Origin: Tetrapyrgos nigripes
Taxonomy: Eukaryota > Basidiomycota > Agaricomycetes > Agaricales > Campanellaceae
Reading direction: 5' to 3'
DNA: 64,000 nucleotides
Assembly (NCBI GenBank): GCA_013368315.1
Contig: JAACJM010000086.1
Coordinates: forward strand, 1-64,000
Shown here: piece after piece, positions 1-11,548 of the stretch
Position numbering within the stretch: position 1 is the stretch's first letter
Layout of the letters: the number at the start of each line of letters is the position of its first letter
Made by a program: the position numbers and the translations under genes
The notes under the pieces: model-generated
The model's database searches: none
The model's input: only the letters and a program-made list of their open reading frames with translations
What the model was told of the DNA's origin: nothing

Positions 1-176
1 CCAATCTTTGCTAAGTTCCGATCTCCTGCGAACTTCTCCAGTTTAGCTCCTCTTTCCTTTGTGGTTCTGTTAAGAGAGATAGCGAGATCTTCTGCGTCGG
101 AAGGGGTTTCTGCAGGGGGTCTGTTTGTTCCTCCTGCGGCGGCAGTTGCTGAGGTAGGTTCGTTGTGTTCAGACAT
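1..176 (-). CDS. 5' end of an unknown, possibly gag-like gene (truncated by window edge)
   Basis: An open frame reads leftwards from an ATG at 176 to the window edge, giving at least 58 residues beginning MSEHNEPTSATAAAGG and continuing with an acidic then Lys/Arg-rich stretch (NRTTKERGAKLEKFAGD). The composition (hydrophilic, Ala/Pro/Glu-rich start) resembles the N-termini of gag-like proteins of fungal retroelements, but no conserved domain lies inside the window, so this is a guess. The surrounding DNA to 5.8 kb is repeat-derived, which fits a transposon origin. It could equally be an ordinary hypothetical gene. No splice site is needed in the visible part. Confidence 0.35.
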   Translation of the reverse strand, partial: MSEHNEPTSATAAAGGTNRPPAETPSDAEDLAISLNRTTKERGAKLEKFAGDRNLAKI

Positions 177-1871
177 TCCAAGGGAAGAATAGAGGGTCTG
201 GAGATCGATTATTTGTCAGGGAGGAACGGATATGGGTTCTTGGATTGCACTGGGGGTGCTATCAGATGGAGATCTTTTAAGGGGAGTTTGTGGTTCGATG
301 GGAGAAAGTGGAAGTTCTGGTTTGGGGATAGGTTCGTTTATTGGGAGTTGGGTCTCCGTAGTAGGTTCTGGTGCGACGTGTTGTCCAGATGGTTGTACAG
401 GTTCTAGACAGTATCCTAGTTCTGTTTGGGTGAGTGCTCGATTGTGTATAGAGAGTTGGTTTGGGCACGGATTGTTTAGACAGATGTCCCACTGGTTGTT
501 AATCAAAACGTGACAGTCTTCCTGTTGTTGAAGGTGGTATGTGTGGGGTCGACGGATACAAGTGATGGTGGGGATGTGAGGTGAGGAAGTACGACTGGGG
601 ACTCATGATGCTGCGCATGATCATGATCGAGTTATTCTAGGAACTCTACCTTCAGACATACACTAGTTAGTGTATTCAGGTCCTGAGAAGAGGTGGTTCC
701 ACTGATCTGTAGAGACGTCCTCCCAATACCAGTTTTGTCAGTAGTAGTCGTTTATTCTGGGGATTCATGTCCGGAAGTATTCTTTGTGTTCTGCTTGACA
801 GTGTTCCAAGATAGCACCATCTTCATAGACATCATGGTCAAACCAGCAAGAGCTATGGGCGTTTCCAAATTTGACAAAGTGACAAGTGTCTGCAACCGCT
901 ACATAGCGTGGAGATGCGTTCTCAGGGGATATCTTTATTCGAAGGTATTCGAAGATGGTTACTTCACCTTTGAACCATGTCCTCTTGCTTAGTTTAATCC
1001 AATGGTTGTCAAGTGCGATGGCGTGTTTTCGTACTGCGTTTATAACGTGTTGTGAGTAATCTTTGAAACTGTCTGGATCTGAGTCTTCAATCTTGTAGTG
1101 ATACTCTGGTGGGGGTCAGACCCGTAGGTTGTCAAGGAATGGTTCGAAGTTGAGGGCCAGTGTGTATGATTAGGATTTCAATTACAGAGTCGGTCAACCA
1201 CCCTACTCGAATTGGCGAGTCTGGTTTTATGTCTCGAAACTGTGTAGACAGGGGATGACTTTGTGTAACAACTCCTTGAGATTGTTCATGCCGGCCGACC
1301 TCTGAGGCTCCTCACACAGGGTAGAGATGATGGGCTTGGGGGCACTGTAGGGGAAAGATGGGAGGTGAGAGAGTCCAGTAGGACAGAGGATTTGTAGTGA
1401 TTTGTGAGGTCTATTTGTGAGGTGGGTGTAAGAGAGTCTGTTCAAGTGTCAAGAATGTTGTCACTTAGCAAATAACCACCCAAGTCACACGATGAACAAG
1501 ATAGATTGACAAGTTTACAATGAGGTGAGAGAGAGAGAGAGATGTAAAGAAATAGTAGAGACGAGGTAAGGATGAGTAGCTGACTATGCTCAACACTGCA
1601 CTGTACTGAGAGCAGAGTGGAGATGAAGTGAACAGACTGGGGAACTAACTACAAGTCCTTTGGTATATATGTAAAAGAAGTGAATTGAGAATAAGTGAAT
1701 AAGTGAGAATGTCCATGGAGATAGGAATTGGAGGAGATAAATGATGTACATGTCAGATCAAGTGATAGTAACCGTAGACAGGGAAGGTGATGAAGGGAAT
1801 ATGAGAGAAATGAATAGTAGTGCATGGAGTTAAGAAATGAATAGAGAGGTTAATAAAGCGGCGATTTGTGA
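177..1871. other. Non-coding or decayed stretch, no gene supported
   Basis: Several short overlapping open frames occur (for example 216-506 minus, Pro/Thr-rich), but none has a recognisable domain or a splice pattern. The minus-strand Pro-rich frame lies upstream of the possible gag-like ATG at 176 and may be leader or degenerate retroelement sequence. A short GA microsatellite lies near 1528-1541. I see no tRNA, promoter or repeat boundary that I can defend. Confidence 0.4.
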
Positions 1872-2165
1872 CACTAAGGACAATAGTGGCACTCCATGAG
1901 TGAAACAAGCCATTTCCAAAAGCCCTACAGACGAGTCTGCGCCCCGCAGTCTTTGATGGCCTGAACTACCCAGAGACGTGACCCAGCCCGCATGTGAACG
2001 GTCTGCACTGGGATGGAGTGAGACACAGGTGAGTGTTGGGCGAGCGTTGCAACTTGGTGTCAAGAGAGATGGTGCTTGGAAGACACGTAGACATCTTGCA
2101 TTTGCCTCCGCCTGCCACAAGATTGCTATGATGAAAATTTGACCCAAAGAAATGACTGAGTGTTG

Positions 2166-4603
2166 CAAGGGTGCCCAGACTGGGAAATCCTGTACCAGGG
2201 GTAGGTAGGTTCCTGGCTGAAGGCAGAAATTTTTTTTCTGACCAACCCCTCAAACAGCCCTTGGGACAGTCCAAAATAGGTTTAACTATGGTCTAGATAC
2301 ACAAAGGACTGTATTACAGCTACTCACTACTCTATCCATGCTTATTATACACATGGTAAACTGTAGTATGTCATCATCAGATAATGTCTTAGGCACTCGC
2401 AAAACGAATGTGCACTCCACAACAAACATGTTACGTTGCCGTAGGCATTGTCTACCACTCTGATCATTACCCTAGGCTTCACAAAGATACTGTTGCCCAG
2501 TACCAAATCCTTCTAATACCTCCGAGAGTGGATTTGAGGCAAGTTCAGCATGCCGGTCTAAGCGTAAGACTGCACAAGTAGTTCAATTTGATTGCACTTG
2601 TGGGGTAGCAGTTGCTGATGATGAGAGAGCAGATGAAATGACGGTGATCAAGTGTTCCTGTCAGGGATGCGAGACAGTTTGGGTGAGTGTTGTAGTCCGA
2701 GTTTATCTTTAAACATCTAACCCAATTGGCAGATCACATTTGGTGTTTGGAGTGGGGAGAGGACATTTCAACACATAACTGGTCTTGCAAGACATGTAGC
2801 AAGGCAAAAAAAAAGACGAGGTTGATGCAAGTGGCAGAGACGTTGATACACCGTACAAATTCGCGGTAAATAACCCAAAACTAATGCTAATACATGTTTA
2901 AGATACTCTTAAATGGATAATAAGGACTAGAGTGAGTCCCGAACTGCTAGTCAAAGTACTAGGAATTAGGTGTATAACCTAAGGGATGTTAATGGGCAAT
3001 ACTTGCGGATAAGAATAAGACTTGTTCAAAGTATTATAACAGATACATACTAGGGGATACAGCTATAGTAGCAGACCCACCTAACTACAAAGTCTACAAA
3101 GACTCAACAAACCTGCTATAGCAGCCTAATCCCGCTAGTACGACTCAAGGGATAGAGAAGGAGGAGAAACGCCCCTATTCATGGTTACGCGTTGGCATTA
3201 AAAACCCAGATCAAAGGCTTAGACTGCTAGATCCGAAAGGACATGTCATCATCAGACAATTCGGATATTCGGGATGCTAACTTGGATGTATACAAACTTG
3301 TGGTGCATATCTACAGATGGTTAAGATAGAAAAGTGGTACAATAGTTATATCAATAGAAAGCTAGAATCCATAGCTTTCAGATGGTACACAAGGGATGGA
3401 CTAGCAGCAACGATACTAAGTATCTAAAAGTGTTGCAAAGTCACAAACATAAGGAGATCCAAATCAGCGGGATTACTGATTCGGGCATAAGTATTACCAA
3501 AAGCAGTACTTACCAGAGATCACTATGGTTTAGCGTCTTAAAGATGAGTATGGTACCATCCTTTGGTATACTATGCTAGTTTGAGGGCTTAAGCATTACT
3601 ATTGAAGAGCTGGACTCGGATTAGCAGTGTACATGTTTGACTAGCGGTGTAAAGGGATAGATGTACATTCAATACTATAAGGACGAGAGGCAAAGACTTG
3701 ATAAGAGAACAACCCTAGACCCAGAGAATTAGTGGTATTCCGAAGTATAGTCATAAGTGGAGCTATCTGAGTCAGGTAGGCTATGGCTGCCAGTACCAGG
3801 GAGTACCCTACTAGTAAAGAGAGTGGAGCAAGGGACAGAGAAATCCCTACTACGAAAATTAGATAATATTCAAGTTTCCTGTATACCCTAATTAGAAGGT
3901 ACCTACTAGATCCAGTAGTTACTACGCTCACAGACTAGCGGTTAGAGTAGATTTTCTGTTTTCGTTGATATATTTTAGCAGACATTGAAAAGAAATGTAA
4001 AACTGTATAGTTGTAGCTACAAGTAGTATAAAAAGACCAGGTATTACTAGTAGCTACCCAAGCAACGGACTGTAGAGTATCAGGATTCTCCCTATCCAGT
4101 GGTAGAGACTGTGAAACATGGACAAGAGCTTCTAAACAAACTTATCATACTCGCGTGGAGTCTAAACATACAAGTGTTGGTCAAATTAGTGTTGAATATA
4201 TTTGTTGGTTGTTTTTGTGTTTATAACTTGTGTCCTCGAGACTTGGAAACTGTGTCTAAGGCATTGGCGCCTTCAAATAGAATTGAACTTGTTGAACTGA
4301 TATTGTGTGTGTGCCTTTGTGCAAACTTTCACAAAAATTCCCCAAAAGATCTCCAAACTGTGGACTAAATTGAAGAGTATTCTACTTACTAGATATCCTC
4401 ACAAAACAAATTGTATAGATTTTTCTGGTTGTGTTCTATGTGCTAAGAGCACTTACTAGAGAAAAGGCCTATTAATGTGCACAGCAAATTACTATATTAG
4501 GTATATATGACATTGTACAAGCACGTGTAGGTAGGTTCATAGCCTGAGGCTGAAAATTTTTTTCTGACCTCCAGTCTTTAATTTCTTTTTTCAGACCCCC
4601 TTG
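2166..4603. mobile_element. hAT-type DNA transposon insertion, 2438 bp, 8-bp TSD
   Basis: The insertion begins CAAGGGTGCCCAGACTGG and ends, in reverse complement, CAAGGGGGTCTGAAAA, so the termini share the CAAGGG start seen in hAT elements. It is flanked by perfect 8-bp duplications GAGTGTTG at 2158-2165 and 4604-4611; 8-bp duplications are diagnostic of hAT. The other repeat arm carries the uninterrupted target at 12751-12758 (CAACACTC on the plus strand), which proves insertion after the arms were duplicated. Subterminal direct motifs starting GTAGGTAGGTTC occur near 2201 and 4525. No complete transposase is visible, so the copy is probably non-autonomous or decayed. Confidence 0.88.
2553..2830 (+). 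pseudogene. PHD-like zinc-finger remnant inside the hAT element
   Basis: On the plus strand a frame gives DCTCGVAVADDERADEM, then KCSCQGCETVW. After a possible 51-bp intron (GTGAGT...CAG, about 2682-2732) it gives HIWCLEWGED and WSCKTCSKAKKK. The Cys/His order (C-x-C, C-x-C-x2-C, H-x2-C, C-x2-C) resembles a PHD/C4HC3 finger of the kind carried by fungal transposon-linked proteins. The exons do not join in phase with the best splice sites and there is no plausible complete reading frame, so I treat it as decayed transposon coding sequence. Confidence 0.5.
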
Positions 4604-6024
4604 GAGTGTTGTTTACTGCACAAACAAAACCTTTCAACTTGACCTTCAAACACAACTGACCAACGGCTGACCACAGCATCCACATGTAATGATATACCTT
4701 CTAAGTAGGTTTCAGAGCTCACTTCAAGAACATATGTACGTACACCCTGCAGTGTCTAACTGCCATGGACCCTCCAGAATGGTGCTACCAGAGGAGCACA
4801 GCCGCTCCTGTTGACTACTGTATAGGATTTGTTCACTATCTATTCACACAGCTTACCTCTAACTCTGCTCATGGAACTATTCCTCTCAGAACACGACCAC
4901 GCCAACACCACCTTTCTTAGCCCGGATGGAAGGGTAGTCTACCATACCAACACTTCCGTCAAGCTGTTCTCTGAACCTAGCACCAAAATCTATAAACACG
5001 ATGCTGGATTTGGCAGGAGGCAAAAGGAGATGGGACTCGTGGAAGGGTGACAATGTTGTAGACGTTAGTGGATGCTCATTTCAACTTTACAGAGCTGGAT
5101 TGTTTTCAACATGAGTCTCACCTCTTTTTCCCTTCAATTTACTTGATTCTGCACGTTTTATTGTCGTTACATGCATTTCAAAGTCAGGTCTTACTCAACT
5201 GACAGTACATTTACTTTGGCAGGTCAGAAGAATTCGTTGCCTCGAACGATTGTCTGTACAAGTGGAAAACCCAGTCAGGGCAGTTTGTAGTGAGTGCAAT
5301 GTTTTGCTTCAGTGTTTCCAGCTTAACTTTTCTCTGCTGCGAGACGTCTGACTGACTGACTCAATTTCTTGCCAGCTTTTGTCAAAACCTGACTCACAAA
5401 TGATTGTTTTCTATGATCATGGCTCTATCTATAGGATTCTTCTCTGAAGGACATCCGCCCAAGTTGACCATTCTACTGCAAGGGATGCCTATAGCAGATC
5501 AAATCGTAATGACGCTCATATATATGGTGGAAAAGAGTTGTCAAAGGAAGAGAAGAGAGAGAAGAGCGAGAAGAAGAGCGGTAGAAACCATGGCATGGCA
5601 TTGATTGACCCTGGGGCTGTTCCAAAATTTCTTGTCATCTCGACACCCAGCTGCTTGCATATACACGAAACCAGGATTCGAATCTGGGTTACGGGGAGTT
5701 GACTTACTGGCAGCATCTCATGATTGATTGCAAATTGTGTTTACAATCTACAATCGTTCCCGTGTGCGAGCCCTACACAATGATCGAGTTTCTATACAAA
5801 ACACTATTCACCCACCAAAATCACTGGTCACATGATCTGATTATGTGAGTGCCACGTGCGCACATTTTGTACAAGTACTTGTCAAGCAGCCTCCCGCCTT
5901 CCTCCCGCCTTCCTTGACAGCGCTGGGTCTATTACTAAGGTACAAATTTTTGGGCGAGGCTTTCTGTATATATATAGAGTAAATATAGCAAAAAAATTTG
6001 AGTTTCTAGCTCTAATTTTAGTAT

Positions 6025-8897
6025 CTATTCATTCATTCTTTGCACTTGGTATCCAAGTGTGTTCCTCTCCACGCATTTAGCCGCTTTGCTGCTGGAAGCA
6101 GCCCATGTTGTAGGCTGTACTCCACAAGAATCCTCAAATCCAGCAATATCTGCCAGAAAATGATGAGCCTCCTTTCCAAGCTTCCCATCATTCAATGCTT
6201 TGAGCCAAGGAAAGTTTCTGTATGGGAGCTGGGCTTCAATCAAGTCAGCTGCCTGGCAAAGGTTTTGAATCATGTCTTCAGCCGATCCAACATATTTCTC
6301 AAGCTATACAGATCATTATGAATTATGCAATTGAAAGAGCTAATCAGCGCTTACTTCTTGTTCATTGTCACTTCCATCATAATCAATTGGTGAGCTTGAC
6401 TGACCACTAAATGCATTGGATGTGAGCTCCACATCAGCAGGTACATTGTTTTCAGGAGATGGTGGGCGAGTGGAGGCTTCATTGCTGAATGCAGAGCTGT
6501 GGTGACGCTTTCCAAGTGATGCGTCAGACACAATCTCTCTCCAAGCCCCACCAGAAAGCTGAGAAACATTGCCAGTCCAATCCTGATCATCACCCTCTGT
6601 GATTGATCCATCCTCCACTTTGGTATATTGACCATATTCATGTCCTTTTGGTATAAGCATTGGATGCCGATAGAAAGGATGAACTCAACGTCGAATAACC
6701 TATATAATCAGCAGTTAAGTGATAGTACACTATATTCTAGGCTTGGAATCCACTCACCTGTTGGAAAAAGATAGGCAAAGGAGCACTCACTGCCTGGACT
6801 AAATACTTGCAGAGGCAATGTCCATTATATTTTTGTTGCCCACAATTGCATGTCCAAGTGTGTATATGGGTGGTGTACTTGTTGGGTGAAGGTATTTTCT
6901 GTTTTGAAAGAGTGTTCCAGTCCTTCTTGAATGATTTTTGGAATGGAGACAGGGATCTTGATGTTCCAAGCCTCGTGGTCATCTTGAGCTCTTGAATGCG
7001 AACACCATAAGTAGGAACAACTTCGTTGATTAGGATCCAAACAAGTTGATCCAGTCGTGGATGAAGGATGTGATGGAGATTGTCATGTTTGAGCTGCTTC
7101 CAGAAGTTCTCAACATTCATTGTGGTCCAAAGGCATGATAGAAGGTTGGCTTGAGTTGAATGTGCCCAAAGCTTCCACATCTTTGGTGAATACCATGATG
7201 TCCACATGCAACCCTCGCTGGTAGCAGAACCTATACATCTTAATCACTGGGTTACAGTGAATCTGGTCTGCAGTCCAGCCATCCTCCTCAAGTCGCTCAG
7301 GAAAAAGTGGATGTTGACAAAAATGACAAGTGAAAAGATGAAGTAGCTGTTTGCGATGTGGTGCAGGACAGAACACATACAATGGGTCCTTGGATGGCTT
7401 TTCACTTTTGTCAAACATCCAGTCAGGTCCATATTCATCATCAGTGTTGTTGAAGTTGAATAAAGCTGAATAATCTGGATCCTGACAATATCCGTCCTCT
7501 TCATTGTTGTCCTGTATCTCAGCAGACTCGTAACCTGACTCAACAGTGGGATTCTCTGAATCAGGGTTGATGTCTCGAGTCAAACCATTAATCCGGATGA
7601 CAAGTCGTGGCTTTGGAGGTGCAGTATTCTGCAAGACACCTTGAAGACAGACAGTGACACGAGGCAGAGCCTGCTCTACCATGGGGAAATCCTATCTCAA
7701 AGAATAAGTTCTAGCCAATAGAATTGATAAAGTACTTACCACTCGGTCAGCTTCATTCACTTGCCCAACAGGCACGAAATTCTTATTTATCTCATCTCCA
7801 AATTCATTCCTAGCCTTTGTGACATCATAGAACTTTGGTGGGCATCGAAGAATACTGAGTCATTGCTTCGCAGCACGTAAGCAGTGCCAGAAGCACAGCT
7901 GATGCTTTGAAGAGGGGAAGGCCTTGAGGAATGCATTGATCTCAGACAAGTCCTTGTCCGAAAGTGTGAACAAAGGATCTAATGCATACTTTGTCTTGGA
8001 ATGTTCAAGAAAGCATAAAATATAATCCTCTTTGACCCCTGCATCACCCTTATGTGGTGATTGCAGCAGCAAAAAACCCAATAGACAGCCTGAGCCATAC
8101 ACCTCCCCAAGAAGTGCATAGAGCTCATACCTGGAACCATTGGTATTCCCTGTTTATAGTAAGTATACCAAGCCATAAATTAGCAAAAGTAAAAGCAACT
8201 CACAAGCTGAATCCAATGACACTTCTCTCACAGTCCCACCAAATCTCTGAAGTACATCAGGTAGCGAGAAAGCTATCCCACTGTAACCATCAACTGTAGG
8301 CAGATTGGCTTCACAAATAGACCACAGAGAATGAGCTTTGCTCTCCTCAAGAATGATCCTTGCAGACTTCAATTCATCAGGATCTCTGCACCACTCTCCA
8401 TCCTCGACAGTAACCCCACCAGGTGGGTCACCATATGCGAAACAAGCAAGATCATCGTTTGGCATGGCCTTCTCCAAATCTCTGGGAAGGCTTTCAATAA
8501 GTCTGTGGAGAGTGTCAAGGAGCGGTATCGATGTGGGCTCTAGTGTCGAGAATACTGCTGGAATGGTAGGAGGTGAAATACCAGAATTTTGTACTGGCTG
8601 TGTGCGTATCGGGGCTGGGCCTTGGACGAGGGAAGGTACAGGCTTTGCCCGTGGTATTCCAGCAAACATATCAGCAATAGTACATTGCTTTCCAGTCTTC
8701 CCTCTTTTTTTCCGAGCCTCTTGACAAGCCCGTTGCCCTTGGTGTGTTTTTAGAATTGCTGAAACATCCTTCAACGCTCCAGGGTTAACCGCTGTTCCAC
8801 ATTCTGGGCAAACAGGCCAGCCACTGGTGCTAGCCTTGTAGCTATGTGAGTGCAATATTTATTGATACCAGAGCTTACTACTCACCTCAGGGGCCAT
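6025..8897 (-). pseudogene. Mutator-like (MULE) transposase, inactivated
   Basis: Exons can be joined as 8897-8886, 8834-8204, 8149-7740, 7691-6758, 6699-6355 and 6303-6025. The N-terminus has a Cys pair (WPVCPECG) and a basic region. The core shows LDSAWNTNGSRYELYALLGE and TLSDKDLSEINA...KHQLCFWHCLR, typical of the MULE DDE domain. A SWIM-type zinc finger (CNCGQQKYNGHCLCKY) follows at about 6800-6855, with the final His replaced by Tyr. The gene is dead: in-frame TGA codons sit at 7860-7862 and 6685-6687 (both where relatives are expected to have Arg CGA), and the frame shifts near 7200, where FCYQRG jumps to SWYSPKMWKLW. It lies between the two large inverted arms. Confidence 0.85.
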
Positions 8898-9755
8898 TGC
8901 AGCAGCACCCAGAAGGATAAGCTGGTGTTGGAGCAGGTCGTCGTGAGTCAGTAGGTATTTGATTTTTAGTTGTAATACTGCATGACAAATGTGTATCTAC
9001 TTTATACTGTAACTCTGAGGTCTACAGTGCACAGACTAGTTCCAGAAGCCAGTGAAAGTGTTTTGAGGCAGTTTTGAGTGATTGGGAGTGGTACGGACCC
9101 GTGAAACTCTAGCAGAAAAAGATGATATGTTTTTTTTTTAAGACCCAGACCGAGACACCGACCGACCGACCCTATGTAACGGGTTCACGGCCCGGTCACC
9201 CCTTGAATCTTCAAGGAAAGATAGATGCATAGCGCGGGCTATTGCACAAAAGAGCAGATAGGGCGATCGCCAAAGAAGCCCAGATATAAGGGAGCAAAAG
9301 GAGTACAAAATGGACGTAAATGACGCAGAGGAGGAGGAGATACGACGCGATGATCCCATTATGGGTGGCTGCTTACCTAAGGATTTGCGTCATTCCCATC
9401 ATTTCATGTCAAAACTTTGCCGATTTCTCAATGTCGGCTACCTTTCTCTGGATGAGCTTTGGTACGTGAACAATGACCACTTAGTTGTCTATTTTCATCC
9501 TACAAAACTTATCCAAAGTCTCCTCGTTCTGGAGATATTTACCAAATGGCCAGCTTCCCAGTGTGGCCAGCTTCCCGGTACAATATAGTATAGCTCGCGT
9601 AGGATTTGGCTGTCTACTGTAGCCAGAGGGCAGTTCCAGATGATTAGCCAAGAAAGACTCGAAGAGAGTACATTCATTCATTCATCCACTACTGCTACGG
9701 CAGCTATAGTGATTACTATACAACACTTGGCCCAATCCACCTGTCTTCGCCCCCT
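8898..9755. other. Intergenic stretch between MULE remnant and M35 gene
   Basis: One 92-codon plus-strand frame (9310-9588, starting MDVNDAEEEEIRR) is present, but no domain or splice context supports it. A direct duplication of GGCCAGCTTCCC occurs near 9548-9575. From about 9640 the sequence is homologous to the 3' flank of the second protease copy (around 31600), including GATGATTAGCC and ACATTCATTCAT. I see no terminator signal that I would defend. Confidence 0.4.
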
Positions 9756-10996
9756 CTAATTCAACGTAGGGTTGACGTTCTCAGCAAAGTACTCGTGGCT
9801 ATCAGCGTTAAGAGCGGCCGCGTCCGGGTATTGTTGGGCAAGAGCTTCGCAATTGACATGTCCATAAGTGTAATCATCTGTCCCAGCAAGTTGGTCATAG
9901 TGGGAAGACTCGTGAACGAGAGTTCCAGCCCTGGAGTCCTCTCCGGTATTGGCTGCTCGCCAGAACTGTCTGCAGAGATACATAGTTGAGATACTGCCCA
10001 GAAAAGGATTAGAGTTGGAATGGAAGAGTATTGGATGAAACATACTCGTCAGTATAGACATAAGCAAAGTCACCCGGGCGGCCTTCAGGGCAAGTGCAAT
10101 CGTATTTGTAGTCATTATAACCATGCCCAGCCATGTTCGTGAAGTGGGTCAAAATAGCGGAATGACGTGCATCGTTGTAGGTACCGAACCAGTGAGTGTA
10201 TCGGTCGGTGGAAGATGCGTGGTTTCGCAGATAGCTGATCAATACCATTACAATCAGTGTTATACTTTCAGAACAAAAGGCAACTGAAAACTCACTCTCG
10301 TGCATCGCTAGCATAGGTAAGAGCAGCAGGGATAGCATTGTTGATGTTGGACTGCTGATCCGCGCTGCAGCCATTGAAGTTAGCTCGTTTGGCCAACGAG
10401 GTAGTGCGGCGCGCAATAGAGAGAGTTCCAGAGAGTTTCGCTTGATGGGAAGACTCCTGCTTGGCGTAGATCTGAGTCACATCAAGGGTAGCAGGGTCAA
10501 CGACGAAGAATTTGTTGGATGCTTCGATATCGTATACATCCTCTCCAGAGCTGGTGAAGTTGTAAGCAGAAGATACTTGAAAACCATGAGTCAGTATAAT
10601 ATCTTGTCCATTCAAACAGCATTGGCACTTACGATCGTGCTCGACCTTAATAGATTGGCCGGGTGGAATGATAGTAATGACATCGGAAGTGTTCATCCTG
10701 GCGGCAACGGCAGGCGAGAACTTGAACCTGGCACCGTTGAATGCAGGAGAAGCACCATCGGAGTTAGTGATGTGGAAACTGTCGGTGTTGGAGGAAATCA
10801 ACGACGAAGTTGGGTCGTTCAAGAGATGTAAGGTCTCATCTCCAGAATTGGTGAGGAGAGTCGTCACTTTGAAGTTGTCGACATTCGTTACAGCTTCCGG
10901 TCCTGTAACCTTCAAGGTGAGCTCGGAAGCAGCTGAAACAAGGACTGCAGAGAAGCAGAGAGCGATCAAGGTAGAACGGAGAGTGGAAGAGAACAT
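9756..10996 (-). CDS. Secreted M35 (deuterolysin-type) peptidyl-Lys metalloendopeptidase, copy 1
   Basis: Four exons join in exact phase: 10996-10633, 10575-10296, 10234-10046 and 9993-9756, giving 356 aa. A signal peptide (MFSSTLRSTLIALCFSAVLVSA) is followed by a beta-rich propeptide and a catalytic domain. The zinc site HESSH with the downstream GTDDYTYG motif matches the aspzincin signature HExxH plus GTxDxxYG. The family cleaves before lysine and is secreted by mushrooms, presumably for extracellular protein use. Introns of 52-61 bp are typical for basidiomycetes. The gene is intact here and about equally intact in copy 2 (31685-32928). It lies between the inverted arms together with a dead MULE transposase, so it may be transposon cargo, which is inference. 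Confidence 0.93.
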
Positions 10997-11032
10997 GACT
11001 AGATCTGATGAGGAAGAGACTCGTCGATGTCT

Positions 11033-11042
11033 AGCTTTTATA
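11033..11042 (-). promoter_or_regulatory. TATA box of M35 copy 1
   Basis: TATAAAAGCT lies on the minus strand 37-46 bp upstream of the protease ATG. The same TATAAAAGCTAGAC core is conserved upstream of M35 copy 2 and recurs upstream of the small secreted protein gene at 40665. Confidence 0.65.
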
Positions 11043-11548
11043 GCGGCCAGGACACTGGGAGCAGCAGCAACAGACGTTGAGGTTCAACCGAATGCCCCAC
11101 AAGTGAGGCGTACTAAGGCGTCGCCCGCAAACGGTTTGAAGAACGATAGCATGATTGTAGTATGATGCTGCTAGTGCTTCTACCAAGTTCATTTGATCAG
11201 CGACCGAAGAGAACCGCGCTTGAAAACAGAAAAATGGTAGATATCTCAGAGATCCAGCTAAGAAACTCCAATTACGAGCACATTGACGTCTAACGAGATT
11301 ATTTTGAGGTCGCCACACTCCATATTTCATGAGTGAGGCGCACTAGGACAATTACTGCTAGTGGACTAACAACACGTTGGTCTTCATCCCTACAAGTATC
11401 CTCGTTGTTTCTTGAGATTCGGCCTATGATACTTTCTCGTCCTTGTAATTTGTACTCCCCGTTATTGTCCTTGTCCTTGTCCCTGTCCTCGTTCTGGCTC
11501 CTTGTACTTACTCTTTACATCCTAGAACCAATTACGCATTCTGCTCGA

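Larger units (their letters stand above)
1872..5800 (-). repeat. Left arm of a large inverted repeat (interrupted by a hAT element)
   Basis: Read on the minus strand, this stretch matches 11549-13035 in the same order, from the block around 5798 (GTATAGAAACTCGATCAT) to the block around 1880 (CACTCATGGAGTGCCACTAT). Subtracting the 2438-bp insertion and one 8-bp target duplication leaves about 1483 bp, against about 1487 bp for the right arm, so the two arms are essentially collinear. The arms differ by many substitutions and small indels. No protein is convincingly encoded. The inner ends face a MULE transposase remnant and an M35 protease gene. The outer boundary is approximate, because similarity fades between 1850 and 1875. 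Confidence 0.85.

Noticed and set aside
5640..5700. T-arm-like palindrome around ATTCGAAT in both inverted arms (also near 11684), suggesting a tRNA gene or SINE
   Set aside because: No acceptor stem, D-arm or A box at proper spacing could be found on either strand.
9310..9588. 92-codon open frame between MULE and M35 genes
   Set aside because: No domain, no splice context and not conserved beside the second M35 copy.
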